Shown here: piece after piece, positions 12,151-22,605 of the stretch
How positions within the stretch are numbered: position 1 is the stretch's first letter
Layout of the letters: each line of letters starts with the position of its first letter
Assembly: GCA_037501455.1 (NCBI GenBank)
Contig: CM074860.1
Location: forward strand, 47,626,501-47,690,500
Direction: 5' to 3'
Length of the DNA: 64,000 bases
Origin: Lantana camara
Taxonomy: Eukaryota; Streptophyta; Magnoliopsida; Lamiales; Verbenaceae
The notes under the pieces: generated by a model
What the model was told of the DNA's origin: nothing
Databases searched by the model: none
Seen by the model: the letters and a program-made list of their open reading frames with translations, nothing else
Made by a program: the position numbers and the translations under genes

Positions 12151-12346
12151 GGGAACGGCCATTCCCATGTATAGTCTTACATGGGAAAGGTCCTTCCCCG
12201 CGGATCTCCCCAGCGAAGCTGGGAACGGTCGTTCCCAGCACAAGGAATAAATGGGAACGGTCCTTCCTGTCTTCGGTATTGACATCAGCCCTGACTGGGA
12301 AGGGCCGTTCCGGGCTCAAGGCCAAAATGGAGCGGCCGTTCCGGCC
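12151..12346. repeat. Six-unit palindrome array, D left LTR
   Basis: Six dyads of the GGGAACGGCCGTTCCC type with small changes (GGGAACGGCCATTCCC, GGGAAAGGTCCTTCCC, GGGAACGGTCGTTCCC, GGGAACGGTCCTTCC, GGGAAGGGCCGTTCC, GGAGCGGCCGTTCC). The spacing is irregular, about 25-55 bp. Confidence 0.85.
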
Positions 12347-12807
12347 AGATCTGGGCGTTAGTCTAACGCAGAAATGTGATAGCTTCGGGAAGAAGACTTC
12401 CAAGGCCAAAAATAGCGGATTTCACCCAAAAACAACCAACATAATTCCACGAAAATCATATATATCATCACATAAATCATGTTTAACACATATTGAAGCT
12501 CAAGATCTCAAGGGTTCATCATCTAATGCATAATCTTCAAGTTGGGCATAAAGCACCATTTTCACGAGACTTCCTCATATAAGCTCATACATTCAATTTC
12601 ATGCTTAGATTTATGGACAGAAATGAAATACACATCAAGAGAAATCCATAGCTTACCTCGGCTTGCGAAATGATGAAGAAACGAGGGAGATATGACCTCT
12701 TGAAGGTGTAGGAAAGTCTTAGATCTTCGTCCTCTCTTGAAGCTCTTCCATGGATTATATGATTTGTGTGAAGTGAAGATTAAAATGGAGCTAGGTTAGG
12801 GTTTTAT

Positions 12808-12822
12808 GGTATATATATGGTG
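12808..12822 (-). promoter_or_regulatory. TATA box of D left LTR
   Basis: On the minus strand the sequence reads CCATATATATACC. It lies about 150 bp upstream of the donor-like site and about 190 bp downstream of the U3 palindrome. The right LTR copy is at about 19130-19140. Confidence 0.55.
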
Positions 12823-13011
12823 GCTAAATATTTCATTAGGGTTTCCAAGATATAATATGAGGCTAGAGGTTTTATTAGGATTTGGGCTCAAATAAATGAC
12901 TTCCGGCCTAATAGGTAAAAGTAAAAGGGTTTAATGTCTAAACAGTTTCTGAAAGATATAAAGTAAATTCCATTGGATCTGAATCACCGAATCAAGTCCA
13001 ATGGTGGTGTC

Positions 13012-13031
13012 GGAATTCGAATTCGAATTCC
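13012..13031. repeat. Perfect 20-bp U3 palindrome, D left LTR
   Basis: GGAATTCGAATTCGAATTCC is its own reverse complement. An identical copy is in the right LTR at 19334-19353. Confidence 0.8.
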
Positions 13032-13331
13032 CAAGCTCATATTGTTCCCGAACGACCCAAACCCAACTAACTCAAGTTAGGCCTCAAACACACAAATAGG
13101 TCCAAGTCCTATTTAAATCCAACTCCAACAATTAATTTAAATTCACATAAGTTCCGTTCTTAGGTTGTCATGCAAGAATTCATATTTTATCATTTTGCAT
13201 TTTAGTTAATTAAATCCCATTTCAATCAAAGTTCGAATTAAACGCATAGGAAGGGAATTAAATCCCATAAATGCGTAAGGTAAACTCTCTCGTGACGCAT
13301 ACCTGTGCGATTTATCGAACGGGGCGTCACA

Positions 13332-13345
13332 ATCTCCCCTCCTTA
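13332..13345 (-). other. D polypurine tract
   Basis: On the minus strand TAAGGAGGGGAGAT directly abuts the 3' LTR. This is the plus-strand priming site for reverse transcription. Confidence 0.75.
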
Positions 13346-13582
13346 GGAGAACTTGGTCCCCAGTTTCACTCTTCGGCTTCAAACAACCCGGAGACAACTT
13401 CTTCATCTCCTCCTTAGTCTCCCAAGTTGATTTCTCTGATTTATGTCCTTCCCATAGTGGCCTGACCATAGGAATTTGCTTGTTTTCCCTAGACTTGTAT
13501 CTCCCGATTTGTATCTCGACTGGATACTTCACAATCATCAAGTCCGAAGCAAATTGTAATTCTTCTATAGTAAAAACAACCG
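13346..13582 (-). pseudogene. D pol remnant: chromodomain end of integrase
   Basis: Residues like YPVEIQ, NKQIPMVRPLWEG and STWETKEEMKKL match, in order, the C-terminal chromodomain of integrase in elements B, C and F. The chromodomain is the part thought to steer chromoviruses to heterochromatin. Nothing of the integrase catalytic core, RNase H or reverse transcriptase precedes it. The frame instead runs from a hairpin-repeat region (13677-13816), so this fragment was left by an internal deletion and cannot act on its own. Confidence 0.75.
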
Positions 13583-13676
13583 TCTCTTCGATGTAGGGCC
13601 AACGTCTCTTCAAGGACGTCCCGTTCATACTTCTTGTAGTCCGTCGTCGTCGACGTGCATCGTAACCGAGATATAC

Positions 13677-13990
13677 AGAGAGAATCCCATCTCTCAGCAC
13701 AAAAGGTGAGAGAACCCCGTCTCTCGAACACAAAAAGCGAGAGTACCCCATCTCTCGATCACACAAGAGAGAACCCCGTCTCTCGACGCAGACAATTGAG
13801 GGGACCCCGTCTCTCAGCCTAAGTTGGACAGATTCTGGCATCTTGCAACGATCTAGTTCAAGAAATTCTAGCATTTCTCAAACCCCTAAATTCAAGAGAA
13901 TCCAGCATCTCCCGAATATCTATGTACAAGAGAATCCAACATCTCTCGTGCACAAAGCTTAGAAAAAATCCATCATCTTCCTTTCACATA
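13677..13990. repeat. GAGAGA...TCTCTC hairpin cluster inside D
   Basis: At least five units of the type GAGAGAACCCCGTCTCTC (for example 13708-13725) occur in 140 bp: a 6-bp inverted stem around an ACCCCG loop. Weaker relatives (GAGAATCCAGCATCTC) continue to about 13950. Similar units lie at the same place in the TR-GAG array. Confidence 0.8.
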
Positions 13991-15480
13991 AGTAGAGGAA
14001 ATCTTACAACTCCCTTGTACACAGATACGACGGAACCCAAGGTGTCCTAATCACCGTAGCCGTCAGTTGAAGTCCGTTGCAAGGCACAACCCTCATCTTA
14101 CCTCGCAACTAGAACTCTGTTACGCTCAGGTTACCCCGAAAGGCAACCAACAATCAAATCAAAGCACACACAACAAAATGAAACTGCATGATGCACATGA
14201 TATGCATGTTTTAATGTACCGTTCACCGATGTATTGAAGTCTCTGTGATGGTAAGTTGATCGATGCTGGAGTTTCTTGTCTGCTATCATTCTGTGAAGTT
14301 GTCAATGTGTCTGATACTTCAATAATCATTCCGGTCTTCAATTCATAGCCATAGTCATTCACTATTCCCGCCAATTTTCCTTTTAACCCAATCTTTCGCT
14401 CTTAAGTTTTACCCGAATCTTGTTTCTCATTCCCATGGATTAATCTCCTCGGACTTCAGTTTGTCATTGGAGTCCCCCTGCACGATCTACGTGTCTGGTT
14501 GTTCGTTGGTAATCCTAAAATCAAGTTCCTTCCGTCCGTACGTCTCTTAAAAAGACCAAAAACAAGCCTCATTTCGCAATCGTAGTTCTCTCCTGATGAG
14601 ATCCATCGAGTATGACATTGATCTTATCACGTTATACACCCACCTTCTCCTGAAGTCAAATGAGAATGCGCAGAGAGTCTTTGGGTGATCCTTGTGGTCT
14701 TCTTTCTAAACCAAATGTAGTTTTGGTGTTACCCGTACTGTTGGGTAGCGCAATAATTCTAAGGTTCAGCTCTCACATTGATTCAATCCATAATTTCTAC
14801 ACCTTCGAGTACCTTCCTTTGTTGTTGGGTTGCTCCTTGTTGTTGTTGTTTTTTTTTTTTTTTTCTTTTTTCACCCGTAGCGCCACTATCTTTCATCTGT
14901 AGTAAATCGGTCTCCAAACCCTCACATTAATTCGTCACACTTATCCCCAATCTTCGACTCACACTCTTATTTCAACAGTAGTTATATTGGTTCAAACTGC
15001 TCCAATAGTGGGACTCCTTGTTGTTTCCTTAATCACATTCCCACGAGCTAATCCCGACGCTACCATTATTTCTCAAGTCCAATCCTCCCTCAGTTCGCTT
15101 TATGCTTGACAACAAAATTTCTTTTGGAGAGTTAATCCTCCTTCAAAGTGTGTACCAATTCCCAGACTTTTCTTGTATGTGGACTTTCCCAAACTGACCC
15201 TTTACTCTACCCGTCTTTCCTAGATTCATCGAACAGAATTCGGCAGAATAGATGAAGAAAAATCCCAAAAGTAAACAATAGATATGCATGTTGGGTCACA
15301 GTGCAATGAGATGCATCACATAGTTATCATTCGAGCACACAACGACAATCAAGTAACAATTAGTAATGATTGGCAATTATGTCATAACAATTAAACAATT
15401 GCAAAATTGAAATGTGGTATGGATGTAAGTACCATGAATGCTAATACCTCAATGTTCGAGTTCATCTTGATCTCCAATCT
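13991..15480 (-). other. D internal region without recognised genes
   Basis: About 1.5 kb between gag and the hairpin cluster. It has no frame I can assign, a T-run at about 14849-14864, and a 40-bp block at 14189-14228 that is shared with the TR-GAG elements. It occupies the place where protease, reverse transcriptase and integrase would be in a full element. Confidence 0.6.
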
Positions 15481-16405
15481 GAAGTCGTTGGTCTCATATT
15501 CGTTGCTTATTAGCTCTCGATCGGTCACAGTCGGAAACCTTGTGATCCTTTGACCCACAAGCATAGCACCTCTTCAATCGATCCCGACACGCGTCGTAAG
15601 CATGGTTGATTCCTCCACAATGGGTAGTTGGATTTCTTTCTTCAGCTTTCGAGGGTTTCTGTTCTTATGCTTCTTTCCACGAATCTTCTTGGTTCGAGTT
15701 CCCTGTTGATCGGATCTCCCTCTCACATATAAATTTGAGCATAAACCTAGCTCAGGTCTAGGCACCGACACATTTATTTCCTTACTTTTTATCAACCACC
15801 TATTTTCAACTCGTAATGCTTTCTCCTTGGCTTTATCCCAAGTGCTTGTATCCTCTACAATTAAAGCTTCCTTGAACTCATCCCGAAGACCTTCCATGAA
15901 GTATCTAGCCTTCACCCGATCGTTACCCGTAATGTGGGGCACGTACATGCCCAACCTCTCGAATTCCTCTATGTAGTCCACAACGGTTCTTTCTCCTTAT
16001 TTTAAAGCGAGAAATTCTTCAAATCTTCGGTCATGCAATATGACCCTACAAACCTCTTTTGGAATTCTCGAACAAATACATCCCACGTCAACTCTTCGCC
16101 CGTTATCTCTAACTGTTGGGCAACTATTTTCCACCATTGCCTTGCTTGACCTTGTAGTAGAAACGTAGCAAGGCGAGCCATATCTCGAGAGTTGCACGGC
16201 CATATCTCAAAAAGGCCCTCTATTTCGAAAGCCACTCTTCGGCCCTTACATCATTCCCTTCTTGGAATTGAGGAGGATCAAATGTCCTAAATTCTCGGTA
16301 CATCATCACCATCAAATTCATTGGTGGTACTCCAGTCGAAGATTGTCCCCGGTCACTCAGATTTGGATGAAACAGTTGACTGTGGTATTGTTGAAGCGGT
16401 GGCAT
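15481..16405 (-). pseudogene. gag: D gag (capsid/nucleocapsid), frameshifted
   Basis: Three minus-strand frames make one gag: 16405-16220 (PPQFQEGNDVRAEEWL), 16235-16002 (QGQARQWWKIVAQQLEITGE) and 15981-15574 (RYFMEGLRDEFKEALIVED). A zinc knuckle of the CYACGSKDHKVSDC type follows in yet another frame near 15530-15575. The order matches the Retrotrans_gag domain followed by nucleocapsid. At least three frameshifts separate the pieces, so no intact Gag is made. The sequence differs clearly from the Gag of F and TR-GAG, so D belongs to a different lineage. Confidence 0.85.
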
Positions 16406-16654
16406 CCTGAAAATCTCACAACTTCAATGTCGAAATATGCATGTCGATTAGTAAATGCTCATGCCACGTAATAAATCAATCAAGAACTACCAAGAAATGC
16501 AATGCACCAAGTAGTATAAATTCAGCAAAGTGATGAAAATTCGAATGCATAGCTCTTCAAATCATAATGCAGGTGTGCACATAACCAAATTGTCTTACGT
16601 CGTTCGACCTAGACAGACACAACACCACACTAGAGCTCGGTTTTGCAACCTAGA

Positions 16655-16666
16655 GCTCTGATACCA
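16655..16666 (-). other. D primer binding site (tRNA-iMet)
   Basis: On the minus strand TGGTATCAGAGC, the standard complement to the 3' end of plant initiator tRNA-Met. It lies eight bases from the 5' LTR. Confidence 0.9.
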
Positions 16667-16674
16667 CTTAAGGA

Positions 16675-19653
16675 TGTAGCAGCCCAGACGGCGGATACCA
16701 CATCCCCTGCACTAAGATCCAGACCCGGTCATGAGATAGAAAGTCCATGACCGAATCCGAATCATAGCGAACAGGAGACCAACTCACACACTAGGCTAGG
16801 CAGATCTAAGTTGACAAACTCAGAGTGCGGAAGCAATTAAAACATTCATCAACAAATAGCAGAAGCAATTAAATCAACATACCAAACAATTGACGGGTTC
16901 AACTAGCATAGATACCTAATCCCGAATATCAACATATATAACAGGTGACGGGTTCAACTAGCATAAATACCTAATCCCGAATATCAATTCATAATCCAAC
17001 ATAATAAACAACATAAGTATCATCATAATATCTATTAACATCCAAGTGCTAGCTTACTAACCCAACACGGGTTTGTATCTAAGTAGAACATAAACATAAC
17101 CTTCAAGTGTGAAACATAAATACATAACAAAAGTAAAGTATGCGACAAATGCATCCTAACACCAACTAGACTGACAAGTTTCACACCGAAGACTCACTTC
17201 CACCTAGCTCAAGCGAAAAGGAATCCTGCAAACTAAAAGATAAAATGAGGTGTCAGTCAACTGACGGAGTGAGGGGGCTAACGCACACCGACAACATATA
17301 TATATAAGGAGCATAGCACAGAATAAAAGGATGGACTCATGAACCGAGGATAGGTGTTGCATACCAAAACATTTTGAAAGAACCCAAATAGATATAGATA
17401 TAAGTTTAGAAACCATTTTTCAGAAAGACTCTATCCCCGATTCATAATTCCATAACATAACATAATCAACTGCTCGGTGAGTATGAGCTTCCAACCTCAA
17501 CTCCTCATAAAATAGAAATAACATACCAACTTCAACTTCGGGTGATGGTAGGGTGGCGCAACCCTAACCATCAAGACAGGCGAGGGGAGTGCTAATGCTA
17601 CTACAACCCTCAGGACTCCGTTTCCCAACCAAACCTCCTGGTGGGTCCCGGTACATCCTACGCAATGGGTAAATACCCGACGGCCCTAACCGTCCCGGGG
17701 GACCTTTTACCCGTAGCTCCTGGGCCCAAAAATAGTATAGAATAGATCATATACTATATAACATGGCCAACTCGCTAAAGAAACATAACAAAACTGATAT
17801 TTCCAAAATAGCTTACATATGCCTCAAAAACATGTTTTTATATATATTCCTACGCAATGGAACTTTAAGCCTCAATGACCTCCACCCACGCAGGACGCAC
17901 ACAAAAGTCATAAACATATAATATCCAACACATACGTATCTATAGTAGGGTATACTCGCATGCAAAGGTAGAAATTAGCATGTAAAGGTCATAGGTCGCA
18001 TAACTATATAAAATCCTAAACCTCACCTCGTGATAGTAGAGTCTGAGAGTGTGAAGAGCCAAACAATCTAAACCACGGGCCCACCGGCACCACCAAACTC
18101 TGCAACAAACGTACAAAAGCCCATGACTTAAACTCAATATGAACCAAGTAAGACCCACGGCGTACCAAGAGACGAATGATATGTATTATGGAAGGAAGTG
18201 TACACATGGATCACATAGCATAGTTCGCATATTCCACTAAATCATGCAATTAACGAAGTATTAAGGTTTAACAATGCATTATGGAAAGATATGAACCACA
18301 TAGGTCAAGTAGCATAACATAGGACAAACTTTCATACGAAGTTATTCAATTAAATTGACGTATTTTCATCTAAGAATGGAATCGAAGTCATATCATAACA
18401 TATAATTCATAAAGCATTTCAAACGGATCAAGTAAAAACAAAAGAACATGCATAAAAGGGGAACAGGGGGTTGGGAATGGCCATTCCCATGCATAGTCTT
18501 GCATGGGAGGGGGTCTTTCTCGTGGACCTGCCCAACGAAGCTGGGAACGTTCGTTCCCAGCACAAGGCATAAATGGGAACGGTCCTTCCTGTCTTCGGTG
18601 ATGACATCAGCCCTGGCTAGGACAGGCCGTTTCGGGCTCAAGGCCAAAATGGAACGGCCGTTCCGACCAGATCTGGGCGTCAGTCTAGTGCAGAAACGTG
18701 ACAGCTTCGGGAAGAAGACTTCCAAGGCCAAAAATGGCGGATTTCACCCAAAAACAACCAACAAAATTCCACGAAAATCATACATATCATCACATAAATC
18801 ATGTTTAACACATATTGAAGCTTAAGATCTCAAGGGTTCATCATATAAGGCATAATCTTCAAGTTGGGCATAAATCAACATTTTCACAAGACTTCCTCAT
18901 ATAAGCTCATACATTCAATTTCATGCTTAGATTCATGGATAGAAATGAAATACACATCAAGAGAATTCCATAGCTTACCTTGGCTTGCGAAATGATGAAG
19001 AAACGAGGGAGATATGAGCTCTTGAAGGTGTAGGAAAGTCTTAGATCTTCATCCTCTCTTGAAGCTCTTCCATGGATGATATGATTTGTGTGAAGTGAAG
19101 ATTAAAATGAAGCTAGGTTAGGGTTTTATGGTATATATACGGTGGCTAAAGATTTCATTAGGGTTTCTAAGATATAATATGAGGCTAGAGGCTTTATTAG
19201 GATTTGGGCTCAAATAAATGACTTCCGGCCCAATAGGTCAAAGTAAAAGGGTTTAATGTCTAAATAGTTTCCGAAAGATATCAAGTAAATTCCATTGGAT
19301 CCGAATCACCGAATCAAGTCCAATGGTGGTGTCGGAATTCGAATTCGAATTCCCAAGCTCATATTGGTCCCAAACGACCCAAACCCACTTAACTCAAGTT
19401 GGGCCTCAAACACACAAATAGGTCCAAGTCCTATTTAAATCCAACTCCAACAATTAATTTAAATTCACATAAGTTCCGTTCTTAGGTTGTCATGCAAGAA
19501 TTCATATTTTATCATTTTTCATTTTAGTCAATTAAATCCCATTTCAATCAAAGTTGGAATTAAACGCATAGGAAGGGAATTAAATCACATAAATGCGTAA
19601 GGTAAACTCTCTCGTGATGCATACCTGTGTGATTTATCGGACGGGGCGTCACA
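16675..19653 (-). mobile_element. D 5' LTR (right)
   Basis: 2,979 bp, from TGTAGCAGCCC to GGGGCGTCACA. It carries the same signals as the left copy: palindrome array (18473-18664), TATA (about 19130-19140) and U3 palindrome (19334-19353). Scattered differences and small gaps against the left copy indicate an insertion of moderate age. Confidence 0.92.
18473..18664. repeat. Six-unit palindrome array, D right LTR
   Basis: Same six units as in the left LTR. Several have lost symmetry by point changes, for example GGGAACGTTCGTTCCC. Confidence 0.8.
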
Positions 19654-20344
19654 GTTAAAATGTTTTCAACTGGAATCATGCTATACATATGTATCTATTT
19701 AAAAACTATTTCCAAGCCTACCTATCATTTTGATTTACTACCCTATATACATTTTATTGTATTACAATGTCCCACTTAAGGGAAAAATACTTTCATGCCG
19801 GAATCAACGTTTTACTAGGACATTATATATTTTAAGTCCACTTTATCAAAATGTTGATTCTGGGTTATGCAAGCAAAATATTGTTCTTGATTCATGTTAT
19901 GGGCCCGTTCTGTATCCGTATCGAGCAATTACCCGGAAGGTATCGGGCCGAGGGTGTTGTTGGTGCTGCAGACTGCCACCAAACTCTTGGTAGTGGTTTA
20001 ACTGGAGGTTAGTTATTCCACACCAAGTTATAAGGGAACACCACTTCCCGCAAATTGTTCATGGCCATTAGGGGTAGCTCCCCACGGCACTGGAGTAAGG
20101 AAATATTATTATATTAGTTTTATTGAAGTGTCGGTGCCTTGATCAGCCCGATAATGTTTTACCAATTATTTAAGGAGTTACATATGGAGAGGCCTAGCTT
20201 GCGGGCGTTAATGTTCATGTTACAAAAGGTTCATATTTCTACAACTATTCCAAACTACCCCTATCCCTGTTTTACACATATCATGAACCGTTCCATATTT
20301 GCTATATCCTATTGTTAATTTTGTAGATCAAGATCTTCTTGATC

Positions 20345-20349
<5 letters not shown>

Positions 20350-20397
<48 letters not shown>
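20350..20397. repeat. (TA)n microsatellite
   Basis: A run of about 20 TA dinucleotides, then TACATATACATATA. It lies inside LTR G upstream of the hairpin. Confidence 0.9.
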
Positions 20398-20398
<1 letters not shown>

Positions 20399-20423
20399 CT
20401 ATAAACCCTCATACCCCCTTCAC

Positions 20424-20473
20424 TTAGTCACTTTGACTAACCCTCTCGCCTACTTTAAAATACATGATTTCAG
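20424..20473 (+). promoter_or_regulatory. LTR G hairpin and splice-acceptor-like site
   Basis: TTAGTC (20424-20429) pairs with GACTAA (20435-20440). The stem differs from the CAGTC/GACTG of other families by a paired change. The acceptor-like GATTTCAG|G ends at 20473. Confidence 0.5.
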
Positions 20474-20842
20474 GAATCATGGAGCGACAACTAGAGGTAT
20501 CTTGAAGCATTACGATAGTAGGCTGGATCTGATCATAAAAGTACACAGTTTTGAGCCTATTCTCCATAGAATTAAAGTATCTCATACTTTGCCCTTGCAT
20601 GTCATCCTATTGTACTCTTTTGAAAACTACCTTGAGCAATAATAATATTCCTGCTTCGTTATACGTTATCCTCCCTGTTACTGGCAAAGTTTTAAACCTC
20701 TTTATCTTCCGCTGCACTGTATCATACTCTTTACTCATATATTATCTTGTTCGTTCGCTGTAGTATTTCTTGAGTGTTGGGTCTAATCTCCATTCGGGGA
20801 GTATTGCGGTGCGGGGGTTGTAGTGTTAGGGGAGGCGCTACA

Positions 20843-20939
20843 TGTTCGCTTAGGCTTGGGTTTATGTATGGACTTCTATTTCATATGTGAATTCGGGTTT
20901 AAGTGCGGGGGATGTGAATGACCATGCTCGGGCGTCACA
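20843..20939 (+). mobile_element. B 5' LTR, part 3 (U5 end)
   Basis: Matches 53129-53225 and ends GGGCGTCACA at 20939, directly before the primer site. Confidence 0.85.
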
Positions 20940-20947
20940 TCCTAAAG

Positions 20948-20959
20948 TAGTGTCAGAGC
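20948..20959 (+). other. B primer binding site (tRNA-iMet, decayed)
   Basis: TAGTGTCAGAGC differs from the canonical TGGTATCAGAGC at two places, both transitions (G to A and A to G). Confidence 0.8.
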
Positions 20960-21169
20960 GTCCGATTGCAAAACCGGAGCTCTAGCGTCGTGTTGGGTTG
21001 CCTAGGTCGTACGGTCTAGGACGATGTGGTTATGTGCATATTACTTGATTATTTATATGCTTTTATGTGAACATTTACGTGATTATTTGATCAATTTCTT
21101 GTTAATTATGCACATGAACATGTAGTAACCCTTACGCATATGAACTGGAATCTTTTGTTTTGTAGAAAG

Positions 21170-21807
21170 ATGCCTCCTAGAAGACACCACCGCCGAGATA
21201 GATCCCCAGAACGCCATCAACATCGTGATCATTCCCCTCGCCATGAGAATACGCCACCACCACCACATATGCTTCCGGGGAATTTTATGGAAAGATTGGC
21301 AACATTTCTAGAACAAAGGGCACAAGAGCGAAACAACGCACCTCTGACCGGGAATAATGGAGGAGGCCACGTTACCACTATTCTCCGGGAGTTCAAGAAC
21401 CAAAATCCACCGGTCTTTGTTGGTGGGAATGATGTCCAAGCAGAGGAGTGGCTCGTGCAAACAAATCGGGTATGGAATCTCATACCTTGCGGGCCTATGG
21501 AAAAGCTACAATGTACTCTTACCATGATTCAAGGTCAAGCTTACAATTGGTGGTCGAGCGTGTAAGGAAAGTTAGAAGCCTCAGGAGAGGAGATTACATG
21601 GGAAGTATTTGTTCGGGAATTCAAGAACAAATATATCCCTAAGGCTACAAGGAACCGGAGGTTGAGGGAGTTTATGGATCTTAAACAAGGGAGCATGTCG
21701 ATTACGGACTATATTAATGAGTCTGAAAGGCTCTCCCGGTATGCCCCGAATATTGCCAATGATGACGAAGCGCAAGCCTCTCAGTTTTCCATGGTCTACG
21801 TGAAGAC
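21170..21807 (+). pseudogene. gag: B gag, N-terminal and capsid part
   Basis: The best start is the ATG at 21170 (MPPRRHHRRDRSPE...), because other gags here also begin with a short His/Arg-rich tract. The Retrotrans_gag region follows (REFKNQNPPVF, then QGQAYNWWSS). The frame is stopped by TAA at 21563-21565. The same frame then continues with clear gag similarity (EEITWEVFVREFKNKYIP) to about 21775, where a one-base loss in a T-run shifts it into the next segment. Not functional. Confidence 0.85.
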
Positions 21808-22605
21808 ATGAAGGATGCTCTGGAAGCCGCTAACACAAGCACGCGGGTGAAGGTGATCGATAAGGCTTTAAGGGTCGAGGAGAGAGTTGTTTTGAGGAGG
21901 AAGACTTCACATTCGGGACAAGGGTCAAACTCGGGAAATTTCAACAAATTTGGAAAGAGATCGGCACAACAATCTTTTACTCCGGCCAAGCCTCACTTTA
22001 AACAACCCCGACCCGTGGGCCAAGCACCGCCTATTGCACTTCCCACACCCGGCCAATGCACCCATTGCCAAGGAAATCACCGGGTTGAGAATTGCTTCAA
22101 GTTGCACAAGCGGTGCTATCATTGTGGTTCACCGGATCATATGGTGAACAATTACCTGAAGAAGAAGCAAGCTTTCACCGTGGGAGGAAACAAAAGGCCG
22201 GCGATACAAGCAAGAGCTTATGCATTGGGAGGCGAGGAAGAAGAGGCCGTTGAGATCGACCCCAATGCCGTGGTGGAAGGTACAGTTAGCATTCATGGCA
22301 ATATATTTCATGTATTATTCGATCCCGGGGCTACGCATTCATTCATATCTCGGGATCTTACTTCATCTATGTGCTTGCCTATCACTATGTGTACGCATGA
22401 TTATGTGGTTAGCTTTCCCCTCGGTGGTAGTTTTGTGACTTCCAGGGTTTTCAAGGGTTGTTCGGTGAGTTTTGAAGATTGCGTTTTCCTTGCGGATTTG
22501 GTTGAGATGCCAATGAAGAAGTATGGGATTATTCTCGGTATGGAATGGTTGTACGAGTACTGGGCCGTTATAGATTGTAGAGAGAAGAAGGTTTTGTTGG
22601 GATAG
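21808..22605 (+). pseudogene. B gag C-terminus with zinc knuckles and aspartic protease
   Basis: 265 residues. It starts in the end of the capsid domain, then has two nucleocapsid zinc knuckles (CTHCQGNHRVENC and a decayed CYHCGSPDHMVNNY, whose last Cys is Tyr). A retropepsin domain follows with the active-site motif [11 protein letters not shown], where DPG stands in place of the usual DSG/DTG. The second hallmark ILGMEWL is near the end. A TAG stops the frame before reverse transcriptase. A Cys loss and surrounding breaks mark it as inactive. Confidence 0.85.

Larger units (their letters stand above)
10887..12656 (-). other. Putative LTR intron in D
   Basis: On the minus strand, CCGAG|GTAAGC (GT at 12656-12655) is a near-ideal donor. 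TTTAGTTTGCAG|G ends at 10887. A GACTGACA branch-like site and a T-rich tract lie just upstream of the acceptor. Length 1,770 bp. Not tested by RNA. Confidence 0.45.
10336..13331 (-). mobile_element. D 3' LTR (left)
   Basis: Runs from TGTAGCACCCC to GGGGCGTCACA on the plus strand, 2,996 bp, matching the right LTR 16675-19653 throughout. Signals on the minus strand, in order: a 20-bp U3 palindrome, a TATA box, a GAG|GTAAGC donor, the six-unit palindrome array, the hairpin and TTTGCAG|G. Confidence 0.92.
10336..19653 (-). mobile_element. Non-autonomous Ty3/gypsy element 'D' (gag plus chromodomain remnant)
   Basis: Complete element: LTRs 10336-13331 and 16675-19653, with the perfect duplication GTTAA (10331-10335 and 19654-19658). 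The tRNA-iMet primer site is adjacent to the right LTR and a purine tract to the left LTR. The internal region is only 3.34 kb. It has a broken gag and the last part of pol, with no protease, reverse transcriptase, RNase H or integrase core between them. It must have moved with proteins from another element. Confidence 0.9.
8441..20842 (+). mobile_element. Ty3/gypsy solo LTR 'G', split by element D
   Basis: Begins TGTAACATCCCGG at 8441 and ends GGCGCTACA at 20842. The flanks are CGTTC (8436-8440) and TGTTC (20843-20847), a 5-bp duplication with one change. Without D it is about 3.08 kb. It has no primer site, internal region or second copy, so it is a solo LTR. It carries a TATA box (9341), a donor-like AAG|GTGTGC (GT at 9432), the hairpin TTAGTC/GACTAA (20424-20440) and an acceptor-like TTTCAG|G (20473). 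Confidence 0.8.
19654..20842 (+). mobile_element. Solo LTR G, right part
   Basis: Continues G after D's second GTTAA. It holds a TA microsatellite, the TTAGTC/GACTAA hairpin, an acceptor-like TTTCAG|G and the terminal GCGCTACA. No coding region was seen. Confidence 0.8.

Noticed and set aside
14660..14902. Small frame with a hydrophobic C-terminus in element D
   Set aside because: The hydrophobic part is a translated T-run and has no counterpart in related elements.
15574..15981. Independent host gene in D
   Set aside because: The sequence matches the second half of a Ty3/gypsy gag and is followed by a zinc knuckle, so it is part of D.
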